The position numbers and the translations under genes were made by a program. Shown here piece by piece: positions 26,217-48,404 of a DNA stretch of 64,000 nt. Location: NCBI GenBank assembly GCA_900239685.1, contig OENT01000493.1, positions 42,896 to 106,895 of the forward strand, given 5' to 3'. The notes under the pieces are model-generated. The model ran no database searches. It saw nothing but the letters and a program-made list of their open reading frames with translations, and was not told the origin of the DNA. The stretch comes from Rotaria macrura. Its lineage: Eukaryota > Rotifera > Eurotatoria > Philodinida > Philodinidae. Position 1 is the first letter of the stretch. The number at the start of each line of letters is the position of its first letter.

Positions 26217-28500
26217 ATGGCTGTTGTTCTTCAAAATCGTACTATATCCCTCATCGTAAGTTATACGTTCATATTCAATAATAAAAATGATCAACTCATA
26301 AGTTTCTATTTGTATAGCTTACAGTTCCGGATGTAACAAACTTACCTTCATCATCATCACCTGTCATCGGTGACGTTGATCAATCGTCAAGTATGAATGG
26401 TACTTCATCGATACCTATTTATCATGGATCCATCGTTCGTATTGAACCACACAACGATAATCAACATATATCTGATTTGATTGTTCGTGTACCGAATTTT
26501 CAACGATTATCATCGTCTCTAAACAACATTGATGATAAACAACAGCCTCGAATAAAACGACGTGCTCCCATATGTCCTATTGTCAATAAAACAAATCAAA
26601 ATTCATTGCATACAACTATTTCTACTAATTTTAATCGACAAAATCGAAATGATATACGAGTAACAAGTTCAAATCGTTTAGCTGTTGGTATACGTAGTTT
26701 AAGTGAATTATTCACTCATAGTTGTCGATCGAAACGATCATCGAGCATAGGTGAAATTAATTTTCCTTCAAGTCTACCAGATATTGAAGTAATGAAAGAA
26801 AAAATTCAACCATCCATATCATCAAGAAAAACTAGAAAACATCAAAATTTAACAACTATAACGAAATTAAGTACACCAAAAATTTTATTTATTAAACAAA
26901 AACATTCTAAAACAGAAAAGAAACAATTATCATCGAAATCTATCAATACACAAACTAGTCCAGATATTAGTCGAATATCATCATCAAAAATAATAACAAC
27001 ACAATATATTCATTCGAATAAATATAATTCACCCAAAGTAACATCATTTTGTCGACCATTCGTCGAACGTAAAAATTCAAGTCAACAAATAAATATTATA
27101 GAAAACGATAAAAATTTCGAACAACAAGATAAATCAATCGAATTTAACGTTGAAAGTATTCGTCTTTTTTTTTTTCCAAAAATCATAAATGAATAAGAAA
27201 AGAAAAACTTCGTTAAATTTTATCTTATTAGTCGATCAACAATGTACAACTATTTCTCAACTCATTCCTGATATTTCTCTATCATACATCGATGGAGATT
27301 CACTATCAACTCATCGTTACAGTAGTATTTCTGGTATTGTACCAAACAATCAAACTTCTTCGATAGATAATCATACACAAGATCCATCCCTATTTGAACA
27401 ATCATCAACTGGAATTTCATGTGATGTTGAAAAGCAAATAACAACATCAATGATGGATAATATTTCATCCAAAATTCATCGTCCATTTCGTATACAAACA
27501 AGTATTTTGCAACCCGACATAAGTGTTATTCGTGTTGGTACAACGGATCTATTGACAGAAATAAATCGTTTGTTACCGGGAGAAAAACTTTTTCATGAGC
27601 CGATCAATTCAAAACTATCCAACGATGTAAACATTGAACAAAATGATACAGATGAATATTGTACAAAAAAATTGTATGATGAAACATTTGTTGAATGTTA
27701 TGAAGTAACATATCGAATTGATTCTGACATTGAAAATCAAAAGAATCATCGTGAATGTAGATATTATTTTCATCTAATTAAGTTTTTTTTCTTCTATATT
27801 TTTCAACTCTAGATCAATCATTGATTCCGATTGAAATTAATCTCGATCCATTTGAACGGCAAACATCAACATCATGGTTACCATTGATAGTTCAAAATGA
27901 ATACGAACAGATTGAACACGATTGTCATGTTCATCATGATAATCAACTTGTCGAAACAAAGAATCATAGTATTGAACATCTAGAAGTTTTATCGGAAGAA
28001 AAACAACTATTAATAATTAACAATAATAGTTCACAATTGAAATCTTGTTCTATCGATGATCTATCACGAACGAGTAAAGATGAAACATCAAGTATGAAAT
28101 ATCATTTTCATTTCTGTTATTTTAATCTATTATTTTAGCATATCAATCTGAATCTATTCCTATATCAACATCATCAGATAGTTCTTCACATCAGTATACT
28201 CTTCAACGATCGAATTCTTATGATGACTACGATGTCTATGTTAGTACAGAGGTAGAAACACGTCGAGAACATTCTACTAATCAAATCGAAGAACTATCTC
28301 CTGCCGATAGTAATGTTGTATCAGATGAAAATGATCGAATTTTGTGCATTAATCAAGATACTCCTGTTATCGATGAAAATTATACTGTTGTTTTACAACT
28401 TATAAATCACAGCTTAAAAACTGATACACTAGATTTTGACGTTATTACAAATGATGCTCATGAAGAATTTAAATCACATATCGATGAAATCTATGAATGA
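26217..28500 (+). CDS. Paralogue of the PDZ scaffold with a decayed PDZ domain (5 exons, 680 aa)
   Basis: Exons 26217-26255, 26318-27155, 27232-27756, 27813-28091, 28139-28500 total 2043 bp. The frame is continuous and the intron phases are 0, 1, 1, 1, identical to the upstream PDZ gene. Exon 1 encodes only 13 residues. The body is polar and low-complexity (Ser, Ile, Asn, Gln). The last exon aligns with the PDZ exon of its neighbour: YTLQRSNSYDDYDVYVSTEV against YTCTLKRTDSYDGLGILIST, and later NDRILCINQDTP against NDRIININGINV. The GLGF-type binding loop is replaced by YDVY and the SPGYRAG segment is acidic, so ordinary peptide binding is unlikely. It is probably a tandem duplicate that kept its scaffold region and lost the PDZ groove. 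No function is assigned. Confidence 0.8.
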
Positions 28501-28538
28501 ATACAAATATCATGATCTAACGCCGAGTTCGAACAAAT

Positions 28539-28544
28539 AATAAA
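28539..28544 (+). terminator. Candidate polyadenylation signal AATAAA
   Basis: A canonical hexamer 39 nt after the stop codon of the second PDZ-family gene. Its position is typical for 3' end formation. Confidence 0.5.
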
Positions 28545-28909
28545 TGAAATTTACATTTAATTTGTATTTATATGCATTGAAAAATTTTCTTCATACATAA
28601 ACATAGATAAATAATAGAAAATGAATATGTAATTAAAAGTTGCGATTTCTTTCTTTTGTATCCTTGATGTAGAATTTGAAAAATTAACACATGCTGAGAG
28701 AGAGAGAAAAACGAACTACAAGGAATTTGTTATCTCATGTCTATTGAAATTTGACTATACCTTACTCATTTCTTTTCGCTTTTTCAACATTAATTATCAT
28801 ATGTGAAACATTGACTTATGGGGAAAAGAAAATATTGATTCAATGAGAAAAATATGCAACATACGGATTTGTTGATCTATTTATTCATCCAAACGATGGA
28901 CAGATTTGT

Positions 28910-29598
28910 ATTTTGACTAGAGACCTGCGGAGTCAATTTTTTTATTCCGAAACCCGACTCCGACTCCGACAAATATTTTTTTCCAACTCCAACTCCTACT
29001 CCGAAAAATTATTATTAAAAATGGATGACCTCTGGTGTATTTTATTGCTTATTTTTGAATACATCAAACTAGATAAACAAATGCGTTAATGAAAATCAAA
29101 GAAGTAATTTTGAGTTTTGCATTTATGGTACTCTGAAAAATAAAAAATGACTAATAGGTGTTTGAGAAAAAACGAATTTCAAAAGGTGATAGATGAAAAT
29201 AATGAATCTGGGAAAATCGTAGAAAAGAGAAGCACTTCAATTCTACTCAAATGCAGGAATATTTTCATGTAATTCTCGTCAATGATTCGCAGAGTGTATT
29301 TCTTCAAAAATAACATTTTTTTTCTTGGTCGATCATTCGAATCTTATACTGTCAAAATGGTTCATTTGTTCTTTTTTGTCCTGAAGTGGAATCTCACTAT
29401 ATTACCAAGCCTTGTATTTTATCTTTTTTCTTCTTAACATGACAGATGAGGATATTGTTGTGTGAAATAGCGAAAATTTATCACACAATTATAATTTTTC
29501 GGGGTTAAACGGACTCCGATTCCGAAAAATTTGATTCCACTAACTCAGACTCCGACGGAGTCGGAGTTCGGGGGCCCCCGCAGGTTTCTAATTTTGAC
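28910..29598. mobile_element. Second hAT-type MITE with perfect 8-bp target duplication
   Basis: The element is 28918-29590 (673 bp). Its ends are TAGAGACCTGCGG and, inverted, TAGAAACCTGCGG, flanked on both sides by the direct 8-bp repeat ATTTTGAC (28910-28917 and 29591-29598). Both ends contain clusters of the motif ACTCCGAC or its complement GTCGGAGT, here serving as subterminal repeats. There is no transposase. Its sequence is unrelated to the hAT MITE at 13.5 kb, so at least two hAT families have been active. Confidence 0.92.
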
Positions 29599-29891
29599 AT
29601 ACGTCTCTGCAAAATAAAAAACACTATATTGCAAAAAATAACATAGACAATTCTACTAATGATAAAATTTTTATTCTAATAAAATACATGACTATGGTAC
29701 CGTAAGAATTTTGAGTATAATATCAACAGTTATTTGTTTGGAGACGTATCGTATGCAATATATTTTCTTCATCATTGAGTTCAATGTTATCACAAAGATA
29801 CTGATTGCTGAATTTACAACTCTAAACTCTCTCGACAACTTCTCATTCTACTTGATTTCTGGTTATTCTTTCTCACGCAGTGGTATCAAAT

Positions 29892-30190
29892 GAATGTGAA
29901 ATTTCCGTGGCTTGATATGAAACCGGCAGGTCCTCTATCGATATTCGGTCGTAGTAGCAGTAAACTACCATACACTTGTTTCGCGGCTTTAAATTCTCGT
30001 CTTTTGAAAAATAGAATTATTTTAATTTGAAACACAATTCTTGATAATTACGTACAGAATATAGTACATCATGCATGCGAAGTGACGCCACACTATAAAA
30101 AGATGTCGTTACTAATTTACCACCATATATGAAAAATAAGAACATCGTATTATAACCAATCATAATACTCGACTCAATTTCCTCCATTTT
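29892..30190 (-). CDS. Possible small two-exon protein divergent from DENR
   Basis: Read on the minus strand, one open segment runs from about 30190 to 30055. It contains IMIGYNTMFLFFIYGG, one hydrophobic helix. A second segment (about 30004-29892) ends at a stop and contains KAAKQVYGSLLLLRPNIDRG. A 5' splice site GTACGT and an AG acceptor separate them by ~60 bp, the usual intron size here. The phases do not join with the obvious splice sites, so the exon map is incomplete. I do not recognise the protein. The start lies about 105 bp from the DENR ATG, suggesting a shared divergent promoter if it is real. Confidence 0.3.
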
Positions 30191-30296
30191 CCACGTTATT
30201 CTTCTGATCCATTCTTTCTAAAAAGAAAACAATCGTAAACATCTACATAGTAGATCTATTCAAAGTTTTTTTTTTCTTTCTAAATATCTATCAATA

Positions 30297-31099
30297 ATGG
30301 CTGAAGCACTCCCTGATGATGTCGAATCAAACATCGCTGCTCCTGTCTCTATTCAAATCAATTACCCGGGCCCAAGACCTGATGTTCATTATCCATTACA
30401 TGTACAATATTGTGGCGGTCAGTTTCTTATTCTTTCGATTCTAATGAATTTATTCCTCGTTCAATATATATCCTACAGAATGTTCTCTACCACTTGAATA
30501 TTGCGAATACGGTCCAGGTAATTGAATATAGAATATGAATTCGAAGATTTTTCTAGCTAGGTCGTTTGTTTACAAATTCTCTTAGATCCTGAGCGATGTC
30601 GCGAATGGCTCGAACGTACACTGCCCGATTTATTAAATCAAATGCAAGCTTCAAATTCGGGTGATGATAAGAATTCTGAAAAGAAACGACAAACTCGTGG
30701 TGGAAAAGGAATGCCGAAAGGCAAGAAAAAAAGTGAAGCTCAAAAAATTATCCTCAATAAACAACAACGAAAAGGAAATAAATTTGTTACTATTGTTCAA
30801 GGTCTTGCGTCAAACGGTAATTAATAGTGATATTCAAACGTTGTTTATTTTCTTTTGTATTTTTTTTCTAGAAGTCGATATTGAATTAGCACGAAAATTT
30901 TTTGCTCAAAAATTTTCTTGTGGTTGTTCGAAATCAGGTGATGATGAATTGACTATTCAAGGTGATGTTGTCAGTGAACTAATTGATCTATTACCTGAAA
31001 AATGGAATCAAGTAATCTTCTAACTTTATCAATCAAGTCACTGTTATATGATTTTTATTTATTTAGATAAATCCTGAACTAATTGAAGATAAATCTTGA
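30297..31099 (+). CDS. DENR: Density-regulated protein DENR, translation re-initiation factor (5 exons, 187 aa)
   Basis: Exons 30297-30417, 30479-30517, 30586-30816, 30872-31011, 31067-31099 give 564 bp in frame. The N-terminal region (YCGECSLPLEYCEYG, then CREWLE) carries the conserved cysteine cluster of DENR. After a basic linker (RGGKGMPKGKKK) comes an SUI1/eIF1-like domain (KFVTIVQGLAS ... KFFAQKFSCGCSK ... LTIQGDVVSELIDLLPEKW). In animals DENR pairs with MCTS1 to recycle 40S subunits and promote re-initiation after upstream ORFs. Length is close to the human protein (198 aa). All introns are 55-70 bp. It is followed 168 bp later by RPL29 on the same strand, probably in one transcription unit. 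Confidence 0.95.
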
Positions 31100-31259
31100 A
31101 ATGTAAAATAATGTGTTTTTTCGTTGTGCGATGAAAAAAAAAATATCTTTGTTATTATTTATTTTATTTGCTTGTTTTTTTCGTACAACATCGTACACGT
31201 CGTTCTTGTTTGGTTTTAGATTTCTCTTGTATCCATCGTTGCTTTTTTCTTATCTACTA

Positions 31260-31267
31260 GAAAACAA
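31260..31267 (+). promoter_or_regulatory. Candidate trans-splice acceptor of RPL29
   Basis: A T/C-rich run ending ...cttatctactag (AG at 31259-31260) leaves a 7-nt leader before the ATG at 31268. The upstream gene's stop is at 31099, so little room exists for a separate promoter and first exon. This fits spliced-leader addition within an operon. Confidence 0.6.
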
Positions 31268-31799
31268 ATGGCTAAAAGCAAAAATCATACCAATCATAAT
31301 CAGAGTATGAAATTGAACAAGATTTTCTTAACTATGTGTGATTTCTATTCTTAACTAGATCGTAAGGATCATCGTAATGGAATCAAGCGACCACAATCGC
31401 AACGATTTCCATCATTAAGTGGAGTATGTTAATTAGACGATTTGAAACAAGAAGAATCTTAATAGATTTGTTTCTTTTCATTTTAAGGTTGATCCAAAAT
31501 ATGTTCGTAATTTAAAATTCACTAAACATCATAATCATGTTGCACGTAAAAATTTACTTAAAGTCCGAAAAGCTAAAATAGCCAGTGGTCAAGGTTCAAC
31601 AAGTAAAGTTGTTAAACGTGCCGTTCGTGAAGTAGAACCAAGCAAATCATGGTCATATTCATCATTGATGAAAAAACTAACATCCTATTTTCCGGGCGAA
31701 ACAACAGCAACTGTTACACGTAAACGTACAAAACGTACGCATCCAACAAAGAAAGTAGCAACTACAACAGCCAAAACAACGAAAACGGCTAAAAAATAA
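31268..31799 (+). CDS. RPL29: 60S ribosomal protein L29 (eL29), 3 exons, 137 aa
   Basis: Exons 31268-31304, 31359-31423, 31488-31799 give 414 bp in frame. The start MAKSKNHTNHNQ and the block HRNGIKRPQSQRFPSLSGVD, followed by PKYVRNLKFTKHHN, are unmistakable eL29. The C-terminal half is the usual lineage-variable Lys/Arg/Ala/Thr-rich tail (ends TTTAKTTKTAKK). It is a component of the large ribosomal subunit. The first intron splits the codon after the conserved N-terminus. It lies between DENR and an ankyrin/SOCS gene, all on the plus strand with gaps under 200 bp. Sequence and splice sites agree fully, so the call is firm. Confidence 0.96.
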
Positions 31800-31903
31800 C
31801 GTTATTCAGTTGTTTTTTAATTGATTTTGTGTACTAACATTTGTCATTAGCGTGATGATATTGTTAAAACACAATGAAACAAAAGAAATAAGATGAAAAT
31901 GAA

Positions 31904-31909
31904 AATAAA
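31904..31909 (+). terminator. Candidate polyadenylation signal AATAAA for RPL29
   Basis: The hexamer lies 105 nt after the RPL29 stop and just before an A-run. It precedes the next gene's acceptor by ~80 nt, the spacing expected between cistrons of a trans-spliced operon. Confidence 0.5.
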
Positions 31910-31988
31910 TGAAAAAAAAAAACAACATCCATAAGAACGTCGGATTTTTTTCAGTTTCTTTTTCTCTCTTTAATCATATCGATTTGTA

Positions 31989-31996
31989 GATAAACG
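31989..31996 (+). promoter_or_regulatory. Candidate trans-splice acceptor of the ankyrin/SOCS gene
   Basis: A T-rich tract ends in ...gatttgtag (AG at 31988-31989), leaving a 7-nt leader before the ATG at 31997. This is the same leader length as at RPL29. The distance from the RPL29 stop is 190 bp. Confidence 0.55.
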
Positions 31997-33839
31997 ATGA
32001 ATGTTGAGAGATATACAAGAAGACGTAGATGTTCAATATGTGCACGTATTTGTAAGTTATAGTTAGACATGATAAGACAGACGACGACGACGACGAAAGT
32101 TCATACTTGCTTTTAGCTTTAAACACAGAATATTCAAATCAAAATCGTTGTAATAAATATTTACTTCAGTTTTTAACTAAATTAGAAGAGAAACTCGATA
32201 ATCAAAGTGAAATAGATGAACATTTTTCTAATTCAATATTTGATGACGAAGATGATATTAATCAAACATCTTGTACTGGTTTAACATTGATGCATATGAA
32301 TATTCTTGGTGGTGAGTGAGCATGGCATTTTACCATTGTTCAATCGATCCATAGACAGTTTTTGTCTTACCTTGCATGAACCATGAAAATACTACGAATG
32401 TAAATATGTTGAGACACAGAAAATCGGTTTTCTTCTACTTTTGTCTGCACACAACATTTTTCTCATACGAATATTGTTCCATTGAAATAGGCCGAAATGA
32501 ATCTGAAGAAAATGAATCCGAAGAAGAAAATAATTTGTTTACACCACCCTATGAAGAATGTAGAGCTTTGCGTATTTGTGAAATTCTTTTGAAACATGGT
32601 GCTTCATCAAATGGAAATACAATCTATGATATGCGTCCGTTACATATTGCCGTACGACGACAATGGTTACAAGTCACTCGATTGTTGTTAGAAACAGGTA
32701 TATCAAAATAAAATTCATAGTTAGGAATCATCGAACGACATAACGTCAGAAAACTTGAGTTCGTTAATGAAGTTCTTTATCGTTGTATGTTTCTTCGTGC
32801 GATTCAAACGACGTCAATTGATTATAGATTTGATAGGAATTCGTAAATCAACGGCTCATTACTATTTCATATTGTATGTAGAACTTGGAATAGATCACAG
32901 GAAATATGTCAACGATTAGAACTAGACATTTACCTTCAATTGAGAATATTCGATGGTTTTTCTTACACAAGGACATTCACTGATCATACAACTAGCAGTC
33001 GACATGTTTGAAATCATGTTGTACATATAATCTATGATTTCAGGTGCGAATCCAACTATACCCGAAAGAGATATATATGCTTCTCGACCGATGGATATTG
33101 CCGTACTGAATGATGATCCTGAAATGATTGAAGTATCATTTGAATTTTATATTTTTCATATTTGAATATCGTTTTTCTTTCTGTTAATGAACATACATAT
33201 AGTTACTCGATCGATACGGTGCTTCTGTCAATGGATTTAAATCCATGTTTCATCTTACGCCACTTGCTGAAGCATTTGTTCGAGGCTATTTTGATGTATA
33301 TAAAGTTTTATTAGAACTCGGTGCTAAACCAATATTAGATCTTGATCGAAATATATTTCGTTCTTTTGGCACACAAATATTTGGCGTTGGTGCAAAAGGA
33401 CGTCAACATTTCATTCAACTCATGTACGATCATGGTAATGCGTAGAATAGAATTCGAAAGAAAGATTGTATGATAATATTTTAGGTGGTAATATTGAATC
33501 TCAGTTTCGTCTACATACAATGCGTATTGAACCTGATGGTATATATTTACATGAACCACGTGTACAATTTAGTTGTGATGCTATTTGTATAGCTGATCTT
33601 GATCCAGCTGTATTTCGGAAATGGATTTGTAATTCATAAAATTAATTTCATTCGAACACTGATTGACATTGTTTTGTTTAGGTCAATCTCGTTCGTTGAA
33701 AGAACTTTGCCGTTTAAAAATACGTCGTTATTGTTTCACTTCATTCAACGATGCTTTTAAACGACTTTTACTATTGAAATCTCAATGTGATCTGAATAGT
33801 CATTTGTACAAATATATTATGTTCAATAGACTAACATAA
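31997..33839 (+). CDS. Ankyrin-repeat and SOCS-box protein (ASB family), 7 exons, 359 aa
   Basis: Exons 31997-32051, 32117-32311, 32491-32697, 33044-33132, 33203-33434, 33485-33628, 33682-33839 total 1080 bp in frame. Ankyrin repeats are visible as LRICEILLKHGASSNGN with PLHIAVRRQWLQVTRLLLET, then GANPT...RPMDIAVLNDDPEMIELLDRYGASVNG, and TPLAEAFVRGYFDVYKVLLELGA. The C-terminal segment SLKELCRLKIRRYCF is a SOCS box. In animals ASB proteins are substrate receptors of Elongin B/C-Cullin 5 ubiquitin ligases, with the ankyrin repeats binding the substrate. Which ASB it matches best cannot be told by eye. It is third in a same-strand cluster with DENR and RPL29. Exon 1 (18 codons) is inferred from splice sites; the rest is strong. 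Confidence 0.88.
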
Positions 33840-33915
33840 ATCATTTCGATTGTTAATAATATTCTTTTTAAACCTTTTTTTATTTATTTATGTATCTAAT
33901 CTCGAATATTTTTAC

Positions 33916-33921
33916 AATAAA
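33916..33921 (+). terminator. Candidate polyadenylation signal AATAAA for the ASB gene
   Basis: The hexamer lies 77 nt after the stop codon of the ankyrin/SOCS gene, in AT-rich DNA. Confidence 0.45.
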
Positions 33922-34560
33922 CTTACTTCCTACGATGGCATTGAACATATCAAACTTTAATATGATTGAGAATAAAGCACGATGCTATAAAAATGACTAC
34001 GAATCTACGACGAACGAATGAAAATTTGGCAGAGATATGTAAGCAATAGGGAGACGGCCACTCTTAACATGCCTCGCTGGTGCTACAGATTCATTGCTAA
34101 TGCGCCGGTTATAAAAATCTGATGAGCTTTTTTTTTCCTCTTTGTTGGAAAACACGATAATATCGAGTTCGATAGTTGCTACACTGATTAGAATGGAAAT
34201 GAACAACAATAGTCCTATTTGTTAAACAGTATATTTTCAACAGAAATCAATATGAATTGGAATTGGAAACATTTTTGCTAGTGTATCGATAGTGTCTTTA
34301 TCAATTCCACTCTTTATGAGACATGGACAAAAATCAAAGTATGCCCAATACTGTTTCTTGTATAATGAGAAATCCTATTTTTACTTGTTTTAGAACTGAG
34401 AATCATTTTTATATAACTATGTCGAATTGAATATCTTCGATTGATTTAATATTACAATGAGATTGAACATTTAGAAATTTGAAACAAATATTGATATTAT
34501 TAGATTGGTGATTATTTGTTTTCATGTAGTATTTACTTTTCTGACATCCATAAACATTCA

Positions 34561-35108
34561 AAATAAATGTGAAAACTTCGGACTTATGTCCGAGAGTTAT
34601 GTGTACTTCAAAAAGTGAATGAGACAAATCAGTCATTCTAGAATGTGTGCACGGAAGAAGTATCTTGGTAAACCCTAAAACTAATGGTCATCTGAGACAT
34701 ATCTATGCAATTTCGTTTCTAGATGCAGTTTTTGTGCACTTGAGACCTTTTTGCAGCCAATGTTTTGTTAGAAAGCTGTGATTTGGTTCAAAACTAATAT
34801 CAGATTCGGAATCAGCGTTAAAAACTGAGTCTCTTTACATAAGTTGTGGATAATTCTGAGAAAAAAGTTTTTTTTGAAAAAATCCCTGTACTCCATCTCA
34901 GAGATTGTTTGGTGAAAAATGACAATTTTTTCGATAACTCAGCCATTTCTTGCCGGATCCTTCTCATCTTCGAACTCAACCGAGATATTCATCAGACAAT
35001 TCTGTGCACAAAATTTCAGCTCAATCGAATGTATCTGTAAAGAGTTATCGTGTTAACGGCTGGACACACTGATCGATTCTAGAGTGTACTCACTTTTTGA
35101 GTACACAA
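34561..35108 (+). repeat. Full-length copy of the ~545-bp dispersed repeat (copy c)
   Basis: It runs from AAATAAATGTGAAAAC and the TCGGAC/GTCCGA hairpin to the terminal GTGTACTC...GAGTACAC palindrome. It is nearly identical over most of its length to the copy at 43619-44171, which suggests fairly recent spread. It lies in the convergent intergenic space between the ASB gene and SMC5. Confidence 0.9.
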
Positions 35109-35485
35109 CAACATCATCCCAGTAAATCATAGTTTGTGAGACAGACATTATTCGTTTACATAATCGCTTTTCTTGTGAATTAATGTTGAACGATTTCTAC
35201 AGTAATATTGATGTAACTTTTGTTAATTTAATGAAACGACAATCTTCATGAAACTTTTAAAATAAACCAATCTTGATTTTATTTGAATGTTTTCTTATCA
35301 AACAACTAATACATGAACAATAAGAGATAAAGAAAGAAAGAAACAAGAAAATAAGTAAAGTATTTATATCTATTTACAAATAACTAAACAATCGGAAGAT
35401 TTTCGAAGAACATCTTTAAACCTTATCTTTGTTCTAAACACAAAAATACAAATTGAAATAATCTGACGTGAGTAAAACTATGGAA

Positions 35486-46035
<10,550 letters not shown>

Positions 46036-46038
46036 CTG
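46036..46038 (-). promoter_or_regulatory. Splice acceptor abutting the SMC5 start codon
   Basis: Read on the minus strand, ...caatttcag is followed directly by ATG. It is either a 5' UTR intron or a trans-splice site. A coding exon further upstream cannot be excluded. Confidence 0.45.
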
Positions 46039-47256
46039 AAATTGTAATGATTGAAAGAAATGAGACTGAATATATGTTTATATATGAACGTTATGTATAT
46101 AGTAGCTATAGATTCGAATTCAATAGAACGAAAAGAAAAAAGAAACAGGCAAAACGGTCAACCGCTCTCGTCTGATTTCGATAGATGGGGAATGAAAAAG
46201 AACTTAGCGAAAGTAAACAATACACGTATAAGACAAACAAACAACAACTGTCATGGCATGAGATTAAAAAAAATCGATCAGATTTGTATGAATATCATTG
46301 AACACATACTTCTCATCAACTACAAAAACAAAAAATGACTGACTTAACTTAACTTTTTCGTTCAATTCATTTTAAGATAGAAATATTACACTAACGATTG
46401 CTATATTGTCAAGAAATAAAATAGTGAAAATACATAGTCGTACATAAATTGTTTGTAATTCATGAGCGTTTAAGCCATTGAAATTCTCACTTTAGATTTC
46501 GACTTTACTCATTTCAAGTCAATCGATAGAAGTGTAAATGAAATTTCATGATTGATTATAATAGATGTACACAATCAACAGGCATTGTCGTAGTCGGTTG
46601 GATGACTGTTGAACGTAAACAACGAGTCTGAATTCAAGCTACATGCCATGTATATCTAATATTGAAAGAAATGTAATCAAGCTCATCCTTACAAGAGAGC
46701 AATCTGTGATTTTTCAGTACTACTGGTGTTCAAATCAACTCGTTTGATTTTGTACGAGAAAAAGAATTTCATTATTGAAATAGTAAGGAACTTTAACAGT
46801 ATTAATTTAAAAAATAACTTAGATAATTTGCTCGAGCACGATAAGTTTCCTCGGAGAAAGAAAGACGGTTAGAATTATTTTCTTTTTGAATCAAAGTACA
46901 ATTACACAGAACCTATCATAATCTTGTCGATAGTTTAACATAGACGAAATTTCTTGTGAACATAATTAAATTATATTCTATCATCGGAAAAAATGAAATG
47001 TTCACTATTAACTTATAATATTTTTTAAATTTCTTCTGACCTATTAGAATCTTAATATTGTTTAGGTTTGTATCTTTTTATAATCAAATGTATTTAGATA
47101 TTTGCTGATATAAAACATGAGTACGATATTAAATTTAATCAATCCGACCAGTCAAAACAAAACATAAACGGCTTGTAAGCAGACAAAACGATGACAATTT
47201 ACACATAGGAGAAGACGAAAATTTTATATATATGTATATGTAGTTATTTCAATAAT
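46039..47256. other. Spacer between the SRRM2-like gene and SMC5
   Basis: About 1.2 kb of AT-rich DNA without a recognised exon. It should hold the 3' end of the SRRM2-like gene and any SMC5 promoter. No element ends were recognised. Confidence 0.5.
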
Positions 47257-48312
47257 TTATGGTGATCGTTCATGTCGTCGACGATGCCGTGATTCTTCAT
47301 CATCACTGTGTTCAGTTCGATTTTTTTTTGAACTAAATAAAAATAGAAGAAATGAAAAATCATGCTTTATTCACATTTCAATAGAACTTACTGTTTATGA
47401 CTATTACTACGTTCTTTCGTAGCTTCCGGTGATGTTTTACGTTTCTTCTCTTCGTGAGTTTTCTGATGATGACGAGTTTCTTTATCTTTCTTTTTGCCTT
47501 CATCTTTTTTCGGTTGTTCTGGTATGACGAGTGGTACGTCTTCTTGAATTATTCTGTTTCAAAAAGCAATAATAAATTTTATCACGAAAAAAAACAAAGA
47601 AAACTCTTTTGCTTACGTATATTTCTTATTAGCTAATTCAACTTTACGTCGTTCAGTTTCTTTAGCTTCTTCAAGTTTTTGCTTCGCATCTTTCTTTTTA
47701 TCATATTCGCCAATACCGAATGCTTCACGCAACTTTCGATTTTTTTCATCGTTTGCTTGCGCTGATTGATGTGTTTCTTTTGCACTAAAACATACGTCAT
47801 TAATTTCTATAGAGTTTGAAGAACATTTCTAGACTTACACTGGACGTCCAAATTCATCATATTCAATTTCAGTTTTATCATAGAGACCTTCACGTTCAAT
47901 AAGCATTTTACGAAATTTTTGTACTTTTTCATTTGTTACGTCTTCATTGTACCTGTAAAGAAAAAAATTTGATTTAATATAAAAATGCATTCGATCATTT
48001 GTCAATACGAAGTTTGAGAAATTTTCGAGACAAATCTGAATCTAATATTAATTAGATAGAAAAATCAACGAACCCGTTGTTTAACATCATATCACGCATC
48101 TCCATACATTTAACTTCTATTCGTCGTTTTTTTTCATGTTCAAGAATTTCTAAATTGCCTTTTTTTTCAATTAATGTTTCAAGCTTTTTAATATCAGCAT
48201 CTTTAACATATTCGACACGTTCACGTTTGGTCGGAACGAATGATAAATTTCTTTGAACATAACCATTGGTACCTGTACCACGTGGTGTTGTTATACCAAT
48301 ACCGTTATACAT
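47257..48312 (-). CDS. SRRM2/Cwc21-like spliceosomal protein (5 exons, 252 aa)
   Basis: Exons 48312-48074, 47952-47839, 47784-47617, 47553-47392, 47332-47257 give 759 bp in frame. The start MYNGIGITTPRGTGTNGYVQ, followed by RNLS, is the invariant N-terminus of SRRM2/SRm300 and yeast Cwc21. Next come EHEKKRRIEVKCMEMRDMM and the cwf21 helical segment (DVTNEKVQKFRKMLIEREGL). The remainder is charged (REAFGIGEYDKKKD, then Lys/Glu-rich) and ends in a short Arg/Ser tail (SRHRRRHERSP). The huge RS-repeat region of vertebrate SRRM2 is absent, so the protein resembles the short Cwc21 form. It binds the catalytic spliceosome next to Prp8 and Snu114. It lies 92 bp after the stop of the CCDC86-like gene on the same strand. 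Confidence 0.92.
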
Positions 48313-48329
48313 GATAAGTTATTTATCTG
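48313..48329 (-). promoter_or_regulatory. Candidate trans-splice acceptor of the SRRM2-like gene
   Basis: On the minus strand, a T-rich tract ending in tttgtttttcag gives a 14-nt leader before the ATG. The stop of the CCDC86-like gene is only ~78 bp upstream of this AG. That leaves no space for a promoter plus a first exon, so operonic trans-splicing is the simplest reading. Confidence 0.65.
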
Positions 48330-48404
48330 AAAAACAAAGAACCGATTGAAAGAAAACAATAACAAAAACAATATGAATGAATTAGATGTTATTATTTTTT
48401 TCTT

